A model generated the notes under the pieces. It had not been told where the DNA came from and did no database searches. It saw only the letters and a program-made list of their open reading frames with translations. The translations under genes and the position numbers were made by a program. From Pseudobutyrivibrio sp. (lineage in GTDB: Bacteria > Bacillota > Clostridia > Lachnospirales > Lachnospiraceae), in assembly GCA_024697025.1 (NCBI GenBank), contig JAILGH010000022.1, positions 60,729-124,728 on the forward strand: a stretch of 64,000 bases of DNA, in the 5' to 3' direction. Positions 38,075 through 47,691 of this stretch are shown here, piece by piece (positions within the stretch are counted from its first letter, which is position 1; each line of letters starts with the position of its first letter).

Positions 38075-38148
38075 ACCACTTCGTGACACTTTTATTCCAC
38101 TTTCCTCCACTTTTAACTACATTTTAAACCACTTTAGGCCATCTTGCA
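38075..38148 (-). promoter_or_regulatory. mraZ operator: dcw operon promoter with MraZ-type repeats
   Basis: On the minus strand TTGCAA (38148-38143), 17 bp, TAAAAT (38125-38120) form the promoter. Five AAGTGG-like boxes (start ends near 38134, 38112, 38102, 38091 and 38080) recur, four of them with a 10-11 bp period, as expected for an MraZ oligomer binding GTG-type repeats on one face of the helix. Confidence 0.75.
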
Positions 38149-38240
38149 ACCCCAAAACCTTGAAAAATCAATGTTTTCTATATGTGGTGGAATGTGGTGG
38201 GATTTTTTATTTCAGACACAAGATATGTGAAAAAAGACAT

Positions 38241-38277
38241 AAAAAAAGACATTGGAAATCCAATGTCTTTAAAAAAA
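38241..38277 (-). terminator. Terminator after lgt
   Basis: An 8-bp stem GACATTGG/CCAATGTC with an A/T-rich extension and T-runs on both sides could work in both directions. It separates the pheST-lgt unit from the dcw operon. Confidence 0.85.
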
Positions 38278-38336
38278 TACAATTTTAAATTATATAAAAG
38301 CAAACAAATTTAATTATCTAGAAAAAAATAAGGTAA

Positions 38337-39218
38337 TTAAACCTGCCCATTTACCTTAGCCTTCTTCCAGTTATAGAAGTACAAACCAGCGCCTAAAACA
38401 ACTAGAATTGCCGCCAACACTTGGGATACTGCAAGATTAGTGCCCCAAAGCTTAAGCTGATCTACTCTAAGTCCTTCTATCCAGAAACGCCCTGCACCAT
38501 ACACTACTAAGTAAGTAAAGATAATCTGCCCGTCAAACTTTTTATTCTTGCGTGTGCAAAGCAAGAAAATAAGCAACGCCAGATTCCAAAGCATCTCATA
38601 CAAGAATGTAGGGTGAACAGAAATATAGCTGATTCCGTTCATCTTAACCAAATGCTCCGTCATCTCCTGTGTAATCACGCTGCCATGACCACCTGTATAA
38701 AGCAAATTCTCATAAGGTAAAAGCATTGCGAAGAAACCGTCAGTGTACTGACCAAAGCATTCTCTATTAAAGAAGTTGCCCCATCTACCAAATATCTGAC
38801 CGATGATTACACCCATTATGGCAACATCAAGAACCTTTAGTGTCTTGAGATGCCTAATTTTGCTGATGATAACTATAGCAGCAATTCCCGCTAAAACGCC
38901 GCCATAGATAGCAAGTCCACCCTGTCGGATGTTGAATATGCTACCAATGTTATCCTTGTAATACTCCCATGCAAAAATCACATAGTAGACTCTGGCACCA
39001 ATAACACCGCAAACAATTGTGATAATGCAAATGTCCAAAAACTTATCCTCATCAAAGCCAACCCGCTTTGCCTCTTTAAGGATAAAGCTTACCCCAACCA
39101 GCATACCAAGGGCGATAACCACTCCGTAAAAAGCAATGAAAAAGGACCCAATATGGAATCCTTTTTCAACGTTATCTAATGTAATATGCAGATTAGGGAA
39201 AATAATACTATTTTCCAT
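38337..39218 (-). CDS. lgt: Prolipoprotein diacylglyceryl transferase
   Basis: A 293-residue membrane enzyme with seven segments that adds diacylglycerol to the lipobox Cys of prelipoproteins. It shows GGLAIYGGVLAG near residue 100, the Lgt signature GRWGNFFNRECFG near 140, and HPTFLYEMLWN near 200. It would process the several lipoproteins in this window. It follows the PilZ gene by 20 bp. Confidence 0.95.
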   Translation of the reverse strand: MENSIIFPNLHITLDNVEKGFHIGSFFIAFYGVVIALGMLVGVSFILKEAKRVGFDEDKFLDICIITIVCGVIGARVYYVIFAWEYYKDNIGSIFNIRQGGLAIYGGVLAGIAAIVIISKIRHLKTLKVLDVAIMGVIIGQIFGRWGNFFNRECFGQYTDGFFAMLLPYENLLYTGGHGSVITQEMTEHLVKMNGISYISVHPTFLYEMLWNLALLIFLLCTRKNKKFDGQIIFTYLVVYGAGRFWIEGLRVDQLKLWGTNLAVSQVLAAILVVLGAGLYFYNWKKAKVNGQV

Positions 39219-39238
39219 CTTATTCTCCTCTGTTACTA

Positions 39239-39586
39239 CTACTCTACGTCATTGAAAAGCTGGTAAATCTCAATCTTTAATGCATCTGTATCTGTCATCC
39301 CCACGAAGATACAGCCATATTCATAAACGTCGTCTTCAAGCTTGTTTACTCTGACGACCTTAAAAATTGACTCGATGGTCTCCTTGGTCCAAATCTGAAC
39401 CTTGGCATCAAAGCACGCACCAACTTCAAACTCAATGCCTGGAACTCTAAAAGCAAGCCCCGTCTTTGAGATATTGACAACATCAACTTCCATATATTTA
39501 ACTGTAGTGATGTTGGCCTCGTCTATTCTTTCGATTTCGACTTTGACATCAATATCAAGACGTTTATTTTTTCTCTTCTCCTCCAT
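39239..39586 (-). CDS. PilZ-domain protein, probable c-di-GMP receptor
   Basis: A 115-residue single-domain protein. It has the two PilZ binding motifs: a basic RKNKRLDIDV near residue 5 and VDVVNISKTGLAFR near 33 (the D/NxSxxG part). Such proteins bind cyclic di-GMP and act on motility, surface polymers or transcription partners. It lies between pheT and lgt in what looks like one transcript. No target is evident nearby. Confidence 0.82.
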   Translation of the reverse strand: MEEKRKNKRLDIDVKVEIERIDEANITTVKYMEVDVVNISKTGLAFRVPGIEFEVGACFDAKVQIWTKETIESIFKVVRVNKLEDDVYEYGCIFVGMTDTDALKIEIYQLFNDVE

Positions 39587-39613
39587 GGCTTCCCTCCCAA
39601 TACAAATTATTAG

Positions 39614-41974
39614 TTACGCCTTAAGATTAATTCCTTTGCTCTTAAGCTTCTCAACTATCTCATCAACTACCTTCTGTACCTCATCGTGAGTAAGCGTACG
39701 CTCATCATCACCAAACAAGAGTCGAACTGTAATTGACTTGCTTGAGCCATCTGAATAAACATCAGCAACGCCAACCTTCTTTAAGATGCTCCAAGCTTCC
39801 TTCTTTATTGTATCATTTATTTCAGAAAATTTCTCGGCTACAAACGATAAATCTACTTCAATTGAAGGATATTTTGAAGGTTCAACGTATGAAATAGGCT
39901 CTTGTGCAATATCTGCAAGGGCTTCAACATCGATTTCCGCAAATACGATGGCAGCCTTTTTATCAATCTTCTTAGAAACAAGAGGGTGTGCTACACCAAT
40001 CTCACCTATCTCTACCCCATCGAGAACAAGTGCATTAAGATTCTTTGGATGCTCATATGAGTGAGCAGCTTCAAGCTTCTTGTATGTAAGTGCTTTGTGT
40101 CTAACATCAGCAACTGTCTCCGCAACCATATCACGAAGCTCAAAGTAAAGCGCCTCAAGAGACTTTGTCTTTGAGAATAATGTTATGCAAAGCTTTTTCT
40201 TTTCATCGCAAAGACCATCCGACTTAAGACCTTCAACAACACGGCCAACCTCAAAGATTCCAAAATCAGTAGCATAGCCTGTGTTGTAATTAACCTGGCA
40301 AAGCTGTGTAGGAATAATTGAACGTCTAAGTGTTTCTATATTAGGGTTGGTAGAGTTTGCAAGCTTGATGTTTTCCTCTACTTCCATTCCAAGCTTCTTG
40401 TACTCATCAGCATACTGCCATACATATGAGTGTACCTCGTGAAGAGAAAATCTCTTTACAAGTATATCCTTGATTCTGTCCTCAACATTCTTGGTCTCAT
40501 CCATGCGAACTGGATAAAGAGGAGCAGTTGTAGTAACCAAATCAAAGTTATCGTAACCGTAAATACGTGTAATTTCCTCTATGATATCTGCCTTAAGACT
40601 AACATCCTTAGTTGCACGATAAGATGGTACATCAACGTGGAAGTTGTCACCGTCCTGCTTTACGCCAAAGCCTAAAGCTGTAAGTGTCTCAACGATGTGC
40701 TCGTTGGTGATTTCGATTCCTGTGTACTTATCAACAAATGCCTTGTCAAAATCAAGTGCAACCTTAGGATAATGGAATGCATACTCGTCTGTAAGAGCCG
40801 AAACAACCTGCACACCTGGGTCAATCTCAAGAAGAAGCTTCATAAATCTTGCGATGGCAACTGTTGTCATCTCAGGATCAAGACTCTTCTCATAGCGAGC
40901 ACTAGCATCTGTTCTGTGTGCCAGTCGCACCGCGCTCTTTCTGATAGAAGCTGCATTAAATGTAGCAGACTCAAGTGTAAGAGTAGTTGTATCTTCAACG
41001 ATTTCTGAATCAAGACCACCCATGATACCAGCAATAGCAACTGGTGTGTTGTCGTTGCAAATCATAAGAGTGTTCTCATCGATATTGCGCTCTACTCCAT
41101 CAAGAGTTGTAAATGTAAATGGCTTATCAAATCTCTTAATACGAATCTTGCCAACCTTACGAGAATCAAATGCGTGCATTGGCTGTCCCATTTCAAGCAT
41201 AAGATAGTTAGTAAGGTCAGTAAGAAGGTTAATACCTCTCATACCACAATAGTAAAGACGAATTCTCATATTCATAGGTGCAACATTCTTCTCGATGTTG
41301 GCAACCTGAAGAGATGAATACCTCTGGCAGAGCTCGTCCTCGATTTTCATATCAATCTTGTCAAGATTGTCATACTTGCTAAGGTCGATTGTTGGAAGCT
41401 CCTTAAGTGGACGCTTTGCAATTGTAGCAAACTCTCTTGCGATTCCGTAGTGACCCCAAAGGTCTGGTCTATTGGTAAGAGACTTGTTATCTACCTCAAA
41501 GATAATGTCATCAATCTCATATAAATCCTTGATATCAGTACCGTTTGCCACGTCCTCTAAGATATCCATGATACCGTCGTTGTTGTCAGAGATTCCAATT
41601 TCCTTCTCTGAGCAGCACATACCAAAAGAATCAAATCCAGCAAGTGGTCTTGGGGCAATTGTAATATCGCCAATCTGCGCTCCAACCTTTGCAAAGGCTG
41701 TCTTCATGCCAACGCGAACGTTTGGTGCACCACAGACAACATCTGTAAGCTTACCATCGCCTGCATCAACCTTTAATAAGTGAAGCTTCTTTGACTCTGG
41801 GTGCTCTTCTACTGACTTAATCTCAGCAACTACAACTCCAGATAAATCTTCACCTTTATGGAAAATATCATTTTCAACCTCTGCTGTTGCAAGAGAGAAC
41901 TTAGAAATAAGCTCCATCTTGTCTAGACCTTCAAGGTCAACAAAATCAGAGATCCAATTCATTGAAATAAACAT
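39614..41974 (-). CDS. pheT: Phenylalanyl-tRNA synthetase beta subunit
   Basis: A full-length 786-residue subunit. It has the tRNA-binding domain (EVENDIFHKGEDLSGVVVAEI, about 30-150), B3/B4 editing domain (SLTNRPDLWGHYGIAREF near 160), B5 domain (YPKVALDFDKAFVDKYTG near 400), synthetase-like core, and a C-terminal FDX-ACB domain (YPSIEVDLSFVAE near 695). It follows pheS by 15 bp. Confidence 0.96.
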   Translation of the reverse strand: MFISMNWISDFVDLEGLDKMELISKFSLATAEVENDIFHKGEDLSGVVVAEIKSVEEHPESKKLHLLKVDAGDGKLTDVVCGAPNVRVGMKTAFAKVGAQIGDITIAPRPLAGFDSFGMCCSEKEIGISDNNDGIMDILEDVANGTDIKDLYEIDDIIFEVDNKSLTNRPDLWGHYGIAREFATIAKRPLKELPTIDLSKYDNLDKIDMKIEDELCQRYSSLQVANIEKNVAPMNMRIRLYYCGMRGINLLTDLTNYLMLEMGQPMHAFDSRKVGKIRIKRFDKPFTFTTLDGVERNIDENTLMICNDNTPVAIAGIMGGLDSEIVEDTTTLTLESATFNAASIRKSAVRLAHRTDASARYEKSLDPEMTTVAIARFMKLLLEIDPGVQVVSALTDEYAFHYPKVALDFDKAFVDKYTGIEITNEHIVETLTALGFGVKQDGDNFHVDVPSYRATKDVSLKADIIEEITRIYGYDNFDLVTTTAPLYPVRMDETKNVEDRIKDILVKRFSLHEVHSYVWQYADEYKKLGMEVEENIKLANSTNPNIETLRRSIIPTQLCQVNYNTGYATDFGIFEVGRVVEGLKSDGLCDEKKKLCITLFSKTKSLEALYFELRDMVAETVADVRHKALTYKKLEAAHSYEHPKNLNALVLDGVEIGEIGVAHPLVSKKIDKKAAIVFAEIDVEALADIAQEPISYVEPSKYPSIEVDLSFVAEKFSEINDTIKKEAWSILKKVGVADVYSDGSSKSITVRLLFGDDERTLTHDEVQKVVDEIVEKLKSKGINLKA

Positions 41975-41989
41975 CTGCTTCGCCCTCCC

Positions 41990-43045
41990 TTACTGCTCGT
42001 CATCTGTGAACTGAGCAAGGCTGCTAAGATTTCCGCTGTTCAGATCACGAATGTCTTTAATACCATATTTCATCATTGCAAGTCTTGTAAGACCAAGACC
42101 AAAGGCAAAGCCTGTATACTTATCAGGGTCGATTCCACCTTCTTCAAGAACCTTTGGATGAATCATGCCGCATGGGCAAAGCTCAAGCCAACCTGAATGC
42201 TTACATGAAGGGCAACCCTTACCGCCACAGTTAAGGCAGTTGATATCAAGCTCAAATCCCGGCTCCACAAATGGGAAGAAACCTGGACGAAGTCTAACCT
42301 TGATATCACGTCGAAATACCTCAGAAAGCATTGTCTTCATAAAATAGATAAGGTTTGAAATAGAAATATCCTTACCCACCATAACACCTTCCATCTGGAA
42401 GAATGTGTTCTCGTGACAAGCATCTGTAGCCTCGTTTCTAAAGCAACGACCTGGGAAGATAGCCTTGATAGGCGTGCCATCTTCGATAAGCTGCTTGCGA
42501 TACTTCTTGTAGATAGCATTCTGGGCAGCAGTTGTCTGAGACTTGAGAAGCTGACCGTTTTCAAGATAATATGTATCCTGCATATCTCTAGCAGGATGAT
42601 ATTTAGGAATATTCACTGACTCGAAGCACTCGTAATCAGTAACCACCTCACTATAATCCTCAACAGTAAATCCCATTGATTTAAATATAGTCTCACACTG
42701 ACGCTGAACAAGAGTGATAGGGTGATAACTACCCTGCTCAAAATGCTCAGGAAGGGAAATATCAAACTCAGGAACCTTGTCGATTTCCTTTTGAAGCTCT
42801 AAAGCTGCAATCTCATCCTTCTTAGCTGCAATCTTGTCTGCAACAGTGTTTTTAAGCACGTTAATTTTCTGGCCAAACTCCTTTTTCTCCTCTGCAGAAA
42901 GCTTGCCCATTTCCTTCATGGCAGCTGTAACGCTACCCTTTTTGCCTAGATATGAAACACGAATGTTTTCAAGCTCTTCAGAGTTCTTGATGCTCTGAAG
43001 TTCAGCTTCAAACTTGGCACTCAATTCAGATATAATGTCTACCAT
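41990..43045 (-). CDS. pheS: Phenylalanyl-tRNA synthetase alpha subunit
   Basis: A 351-residue class II synthetase subunit. The N-terminal coiled coil (1-85) binds tRNA. Motif 2 is PGRCFRNEATDACHENTFFQMEG split near residues 195-215, and motif 3 is GFAFGLGLTRLAMMKYGI near 320. It has an unusual Cys pair insert NCLNCGGKGCPSCKH near 265, which resembles a small zinc site seen in many PheS. The start at 43045 follows GGGAGG; no T-box is present in the 106-bp gap before it. Confidence 0.95.
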   Translation of the reverse strand: MVDIISELSAKFEAELQSIKNSEELENIRVSYLGKKGSVTAAMKEMGKLSAEEKKEFGQKINVLKNTVADKIAAKKDEIAALELQKEIDKVPEFDISLPEHFEQGSYHPITLVQRQCETIFKSMGFTVEDYSEVVTDYECFESVNIPKYHPARDMQDTYYLENGQLLKSQTTAAQNAIYKKYRKQLIEDGTPIKAIFPGRCFRNEATDACHENTFFQMEGVMVGKDISISNLIYFMKTMLSEVFRRDIKVRLRPGFFPFVEPGFELDINCLNCGGKGCPSCKHSGWLELCPCGMIHPKVLEEGGIDPDKYTGFAFGLGLTRLAMMKYGIKDIRDLNSGNLSSLAQFTDDEQ

Positions 43046-43107
43046 CGGTGGCCTCCCTAAAAAATCTATATTTAGGCTCAAAAACCTAATAATCTCACTA
43101 AATTAAA

Positions 43108-43136
43108 ATTTTAACAGTTAGTAAATTTAATTACAA
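43108..43136 (-). promoter_or_regulatory. pheST-pilZ-lgt promoter
   Basis: TTGTAA (43136-43131), 17 bp, TAAAAT (43113-43108) on the minus strand in the queA-pheS gap. A small TTAGG/CCTAA stem follows in the leader. Confidence 0.6.
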
Positions 43137-43151
43137 CCCAAACAATTGCCT

Positions 43152-44195
43152 CTAGCTGCCTGATGATAAGTCTGTAATCATCATCGCATCACCGAAAGAA
43201 AAGAATCTGTACTTTTCCTCCACTGCCTGCTCATAAGCAGCTAACACATGTTCTCTGCCTGCCAATGCGCTTACAAGCATAATAAGTGTTGATTGAGGTA
43301 AATGGAAATTGGTAATCAGGCAATCAATCACCTTGAACTTATAACCCGGATAAATAAAAATCTGAGTCCAGCCGCTCTTTGGTGTAAGTGGCTTGCCCTC
43401 CTCAGCAGCCGACTCTAATGTACGGGTGCTGGTGGTGCCAACAGATATTACTCTACCACCATTTACCTTGGTCTCGTTGATAATATCACAAGCCTCCTTG
43501 GTAAGCTCGTAATACTCTGAATGCATGTGATGCTCAAGCACTTCCTCTTCCTTAACTGGTCTAAATGTACCAAGTCCAACATGAAGGGTAACCTCGGCAA
43601 TCTTGACACCCATGGCTCTCACCTCTTCAAGAAGCTCTGGCGTAAAGTGCAATCCTGCTGTAGGAGCAGCTGCCGAACCATCAAACTTAGCATAGACTGT
43701 CTGATATCTATCCCTATCCTTGAGTTTATGTGTAATGTATGGTGGAAGTGGCATTTCTCCAAGCTTATCCAATATCTCCTCGAAAATCCCATCATAACTA
43801 AACTCGATGATACGGTTTCCCTCTTCAACAATATCAACAATCTTTCCTATTAAAAGACCATCACCAAAGGATATCTCCATACCAGGGCGAGCTTTCTTAC
43901 CTGGCTTAACCAGACATTCCCACCGGTTGTCGCTAAGTCTCTTTAATAGAAGTATTTCAACTTTTCCGCCGGAACCAACCCTGGCACCGTATAATCTTGC
44001 TGGAATAACTCGAGTATTATTGATAACCAGGCAATCACCTGGTTTAAGATATTCCTTTATGTCATAGAAATGACGGTGTTGAACTTCACCTGTAGTCTTG
44101 TCCAAAACCATCAATCTTGAGTTGCTTCGTTTTTCTAATGGATCCTGAGCGATAAGCTCCTCAGGAAGATAATAATCAAAATCTTTTACTAACAT
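43152..44195 (-). CDS. queA: S-adenosylmethionine:tRNA ribosyltransferase-isomerase
   Basis: A 347-residue enzyme of queuosine synthesis that moves the ribosyl group of SAM to preQ1-tRNA. Family features are [22 protein letters not shown] at the start, [17 protein letters not shown] near 52, [17 protein letters not shown] near 178, [12 protein letters not shown] near 205, [14 protein letters not shown] near 255 and [18 protein letters not shown] near 300. No clear ribosome site is visible before the ATG. Confidence 0.95.
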   Translation of the reverse strand: MLVKDFDYYLPEELIAQDPLEKRSNSRLMVLDKTTGEVQHRHFYDIKEYLKPGDCLVINNTRVIPARLYGARVGSGGKVEILLLKRLSDNRWECLVKPGKKARPGMEISFGDGLLIGKIVDIVEEGNRIIEFSYDGIFEEILDKLGEMPLPPYITHKLKDRDRYQTVYAKFDGSAAAPTAGLHFTPELLEEVRAMGVKIAEVTLHVGLGTFRPVKEEEVLEHHMHSEYYELTKEACDIINETKVNGGRVISVGTTSTRTLESAAEEGKPLTPKSGWTQIFIYPGYKFKVIDCLITNFHLPQSTLIMLVSALAGREHVLAAYEQAVEEKYRFFSFGDAMMITDLSSGS

Positions 44196-44328
44196 ACTAT
44201 AATCTTGCCACTATTCGCGGCAAAATACATGCTACAAACAGTGACTTTCCCACTATCTAATAATAATTTTGCTGTCTTACTACAGCCTAGCTAGTTTAGC
44301 ACAGAATCCTTATCTAGTCTACTTTCCA

Positions 44329-45180
44329 CTATTTATTACGCTTAAAGGCACTTTTAAAGTTGTTCCATGCATTTTCAAAGGCGTCCTTAAAGAATACATT
44401 GGCCTCAGCAGCCATAAGCATAAAGTACATGCAAAAATAAAGCCAGAACATAAAAAGCATCATAGTAGCAAGAGCACCATACATCGAAAAGGTATTAAAG
44501 ACTCTCACCCAAATTGTCAAAACCAAACTAAACACATACCAGCTAATGGCACAAATAATTCCGCCTGGAAGCTGGCTCATAAATTTAAGGTGCTTGTTTG
44601 GAAGCACAGTAAATAAAAACGTAAATACGATAACCAAGAATATAAACACAAATATTCCTCTAAACAGTGGCCTAATACCTACCATATAAGCGAGAATACC
44701 GTAGTAGTTCTGTGCGTAGTACTGAAGCTGCTGAGTAAAGACAAGCATAAGCATAATTACTACTATTACTGAAAGCAAAATCAAAGTGTACAAAATCGCC
44801 TTTAATCTTCTGGCGAACCAATTTCTAGTTTCTTCTATTTTATTAACCTGATTGAGACCTACCATCAAGTTCTGGAATGCCTTTCCTGATGACCAAATGG
44901 CCATGACAGCAGAAATGGAAATTGCGCCAACTGATGCCTGGGTAACCAGCTTTACCACCTTGACAATATAAGGCGAAAAATCATCTGGCATAACCGCATA
45001 AATCAATTCATTCATGTATTGGCTAATAGGTGGCACATAACCCGCAATCCACACCAAGAGCATAATAAAAGGAATCGATGACATAATCATAAAATATGCT
45101 GTTTGGGCAGCATAAGCTCCGATATTGTCTCGTCCGCATTTATCCAAATATGTTTTTCCATATCCTAAAAATGTCCACAT
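44329..45180 (-). CDS. YihY/BrkB family inner membrane protein
   Basis: A 283-residue protein with about six membrane segments. It has the family's AAQTAYFMIMSSIPFIML near residue 28, SSGKAFQNLMVGLNQVNKIEE near 105, FLFTVLPNKHLKFMSQLPGG near 205 and a final membrane pair. Members were once called ribonuclease BN in error; the true role is unclear, possibly transport or envelope upkeep. The start at 45180 has GGAGGAG at 9 nt; a TTG six codons earlier overlaps that site. Confidence 0.85.
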   Translation of the reverse strand: MWTFLGYGKTYLDKCGRDNIGAYAAQTAYFMIMSSIPFIMLLVWIAGYVPPISQYMNELIYAVMPDDFSPYIVKVVKLVTQASVGAISISAVMAIWSSGKAFQNLMVGLNQVNKIEETRNWFARRLKAILYTLILLSVIVVIMLMLVFTQQLQYYAQNYYGILAYMVGIRPLFRGIFVFIFLVIVFTFLFTVLPNKHLKFMSQLPGGIICAISWYVFSLVLTIWVRVFNTFSMYGALATMMLFMFWLYFCMYFMLMAAEANVFFKDAFENAWNNFKSAFKRNK

Positions 45181-45318
45181 GGCAATCATCTCCTCCAAGT
45201 GTAAATTTTAGCAAAATCCAGAGGCATTTTAAAGTCCCACCTGTTGCTGTGTTAAATCCCTCCCCTATTTGGTATCTACACCTTAGTTGCCTTCATGTTC
45301 CATTCATTAAATGGAATT

Positions 45319-45638
45319 AAATAAAAGAGAGTCTGTAGCTATCAAGCTCTATATGTATCCAAGCTTCACGTGTTAGTGAAGCGGGATATATATAGGCTTG
45401 AGAGCGTAACAGACTCTCAAAAAATCCAATAAAAAATCTAACCCAGAGTGCCGGGCCTATCAATTGACTCCTAGCTCTGGCTAGGTGGATCGCCGCAACC
45501 GATCTTTTGCCTTCCACTGCTAAGGAGGCCTGACAGCCAATCAGAAATATAGGCATTCCATTTAAAGTAAATGTAGGTTCAATAAGGATAAGTTAAATCG
45601 TACATCCCAGGTTAGATTAAGCTTCGGTATGTTTACTA
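45319..45638 (-). ncRNA. Candidate structured noncoding RNA, about 320 nt
   Basis: The 520-bp gap between pckA and the BrkB gene has no credible ORF but strong long-range pairing on the minus strand. AATCTAACC (45435-45443, plus-strand coordinates) pairs with 45610-45618. GCCTAT (45455-45460) pairs with 45549-45554. Nested stems include CCTAGC-CAGA-GCTAGG and GATCG-GTTGCGG-CGATC. The 3' end is a near-perfect 92-nt hairpin (45327-45418, outer arms GAGAGTCTGT and ACAGACTCTC) followed by TTTTATTT, like a terminator. A TATAAT box precedes the 5' end. I do not recognise the family; 6S, raiA or another large clostridial RNA are candidates. Confidence 0.6.
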
Positions 45639-45644
45639 CCTAAA

Positions 45645-45672
45645 ATTATAGTACACCATATTTGTGTTAAAA
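45645..45672 (-). promoter_or_regulatory. Probable promoter of the structured RNA
   Basis: A perfect TATAAT at 45650-45645 on the minus strand has a weak TTTTAA-type -35 about 16 bp upstream. The predicted start near 45638 falls at GGTAGTAAACATACC, itself a small hairpin. It is 50-70 bp past the pckA stop. Confidence 0.5.
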
Positions 45673-45718
45673 TAAAGAACGTTTTATGCTCAAATTAAGG
45701 CGTAAAGTCCTTTAAATC

Positions 45719-47332
45719 CTAGAGCTGTGGACCTGCAGAAACAAGTGCCTTACCAGCATCGTTAGATGTGTACTTAACAAAGTTCTTGTTGAATCTTGCA
45801 GCAAGATCCTTAGCCTTCTCTTCCCACTCAGAAGCGTTAGCGTATGTATCTCTAGGATCAAGAATCTTTGGATCTACGCCTGGAAGCTCTGTAGGAACTT
45901 CGAAGTTGAACATTGGAATAGTCTTTGTAGGAGCGTTCTTGATGTCACCATTAAGGATAGCATCGATGATACCTCTTGTATCCTTGATTGTGATACGCTT
46001 GCCTGTTCCGTTCCAACCTGTGTTAACAAGGTAAGCCTTTGCACCAGACTTCTCCATCTTCTTAACGAGCTCTTCAGCATACTTTGTTGGGTGAAGCTCA
46101 AGGAAAGCCTGTCCGAAGCAAGCTGAGAATGTTGGAGTAGGCTCTGTGATACCTCTCTCTGTACCAGCAAGCTTAGCAGTAAATCCTGAAAGGAAGTAGT
46201 ACTTTGTCTGCTCTGGTGTAAGGATAGATACTGGAGGAAGTACTCCGAACGCATCTGCTGAAAGGAAGATAACGTTATCAGCATCTGGACCTGCAGAAAC
46301 ACCATTTACCTCAGATGCAATATTGTTGATGTGCTCGATTGGATAAGAAACACGAGTATTCTCTGTTACGCTCTTATCATCAAAATCAATCTTACCAGCA
46401 CCATCTACTGTTACGTTCTCAAGAAGAGCATCTCTCTTGATAGCGTTGAAGATATCTGGCTCAGACTCTTTATCAAGGCCGATAACCTTTGCGTAGCAAC
46501 CACCCTCGAAGTTGAATACACCGTTATCATCCCAGCCGTGCTCATCATCACCGATAAGACGACGCTTAGGATCTGTAGAAAGTGTAGTCTTACCTGTACC
46601 AGAAAGACCGAAGAAAATAGCTGTGTGCTTTCCATCCATATCACAGTTAGCTGAGCAGTGCATTGAAGCCATTCCCTTAAGTGGAAGGAAGTAGTTCATC
46701 ATAGAGAATATACCCTTCTTCATCTCTCCGCCGTACCATGTGTTGATGATAACCTGCTCCTTAGATGTAATATTGAAAGCTACGCATGTCTCAGAGTTAA
46801 GACCAAGCTCTTTATAATTTTCAACCTTAGCCTTTGAAGCGTTGTATACTACGAAATCTGGCTCAAAGTTTGCAAGCTCTTCTGCCGTTGGCTTAATAAA
46901 CATATTCTCAACAAAGTGAGCCTGCCAAGCAACCTCAACGATGAAACGAACAGCCATACGTGTATCTTTGTTTGCACCGCAGAAAAGATCTACAACATAA
47001 AGGTCCTTGTTAGAAAGCTCTTTCTTTGCAAGCTCTTTAACCTTTTCCCAAACTTCTTCTGACATTGGATGATTATCATTTGGATAACCCTCTGTTGTCC
47101 ACCAAACAGTATCCTTTGAATTTGCATCCATAACGATGTACTTATCTTTAGGAGAACGTCCTGTGTAGATACCTGTCATAACATTAACAGCACCAAGCTC
47201 TGTCTCCTGTCCCTTCTCATATCCTTCGAGAGAAGAATCCATCTCTGCTTTGTAAAGCTCTTCGTAAGAAGGATTGTGAACAATATTAGTTGTTCCTGTG
47301 ATGCCATACTTTGTCAAATCAACATTAGCCAT
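45719..47332 (-). CDS. pckA: Phosphoenolpyruvate carboxykinase (ATP)
   Basis: A 537-residue enzyme that interconverts oxaloacetate and PEP. In rumen-type fermenters it may run toward oxaloacetate. It shows [10 protein letters not shown] near residue 60, the P-loop [13 protein letters not shown] near 245, the metal site [20 protein letters not shown] near 265, and TNVRVSYP-like [12 protein letters not shown] near 325. The start [10 protein letters not shown] at 47332 has GTGAGG upstream; an ATG eight codons earlier also exists. It is divergent from the citrate synthase gene. Confidence 0.95.
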   Translation of the reverse strand: MANVDLTKYGITGTTNIVHNPSYEELYKAEMDSSLEGYEKGQETELGAVNVMTGIYTGRSPKDKYIVMDANSKDTVWWTTEGYPNDNHPMSEEVWEKVKELAKKELSNKDLYVVDLFCGANKDTRMAVRFIVEVAWQAHFVENMFIKPTAEELANFEPDFVVYNASKAKVENYKELGLNSETCVAFNITSKEQVIINTWYGGEMKKGIFSMMNYFLPLKGMASMHCSANCDMDGKHTAIFFGLSGTGKTTLSTDPKRRLIGDDEHGWDDNGVFNFEGGCYAKVIGLDKESEPDIFNAIKRDALLENVTVDGAGKIDFDDKSVTENTRVSYPIEHINNIASEVNGVSAGPDADNVIFLSADAFGVLPPVSILTPEQTKYYFLSGFTAKLAGTERGITEPTPTFSACFGQAFLELHPTKYAEELVKKMEKSGAKAYLVNTGWNGTGKRITIKDTRGIIDAILNGDIKNAPTKTIPMFNFEVPTELPGVDPKILDPRDTYANASEWEEKAKDLAARFNKNFVKYTSNDAGKALVSAGPQL

Positions 47333-47417
47333 CTTGTCATACCTCACTTTTCTCATTAAAAATTTTATTAGCTAACCCCTTATCTGTAGGGCTAAAAACT
47401 AATTTTCGCTATTTAAC

Positions 47418-47446
47418 ATTCTATCTTTTCGTTATTTTATTGTCAA
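47418..47446 (-). promoter_or_regulatory. pckA promoter
   Basis: TTGACA (47446-47441), 17 bp, TAGAAT (47423-47418) on the minus strand, 86 bp upstream of the ATG. Confidence 0.8.
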
Positions 47447-47581
47447 TGAATTAGCGGAAAAACTGTACGTATATTTATACAATTTTTTCTTAAAAAATTT
47501 AGCAAATTGCCAAGTATAAATTTTTTCTTAATTTTGCTGTATTTACTTGCATTTTTTATCTAATAAATGGCACAATTAACC

Positions 47582-47611
47582 TTGTCTAACTACCTATATT
47601 TATGGTAGTAT
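47582..47611 (+). promoter_or_regulatory. Citrate synthase promoter with an internal palindrome
   Basis: TTGTCT (47582-47587), 18 bp, TAGTAT (47606-47611). The spacer and -10 are spanned by ACTACC-N9-GGTAGT (47589-47609), a dyad placed where a repressor would block RNA polymerase. Confidence 0.55.
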
Positions 47612-47691
47612 ACTGAAAATCGCAATTTAGCGTACTAAAGTGATAAAACATATGCACATCTGTGTATTATTAAATAGGAGGAAAATAATTG

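Noticed and set aside
43046..43151. T-box or Phe leader before pheS
   Set aside because: The gap is short and lacks the GGTGGNACCGCG motif and a terminator.
45317..45556. 79-codon minus-strand ORF within the RNA region
   Set aside because: It spans hairpin arms, has no proper ribosome site and no protein-like composition; RNA structure explains the sequence better.
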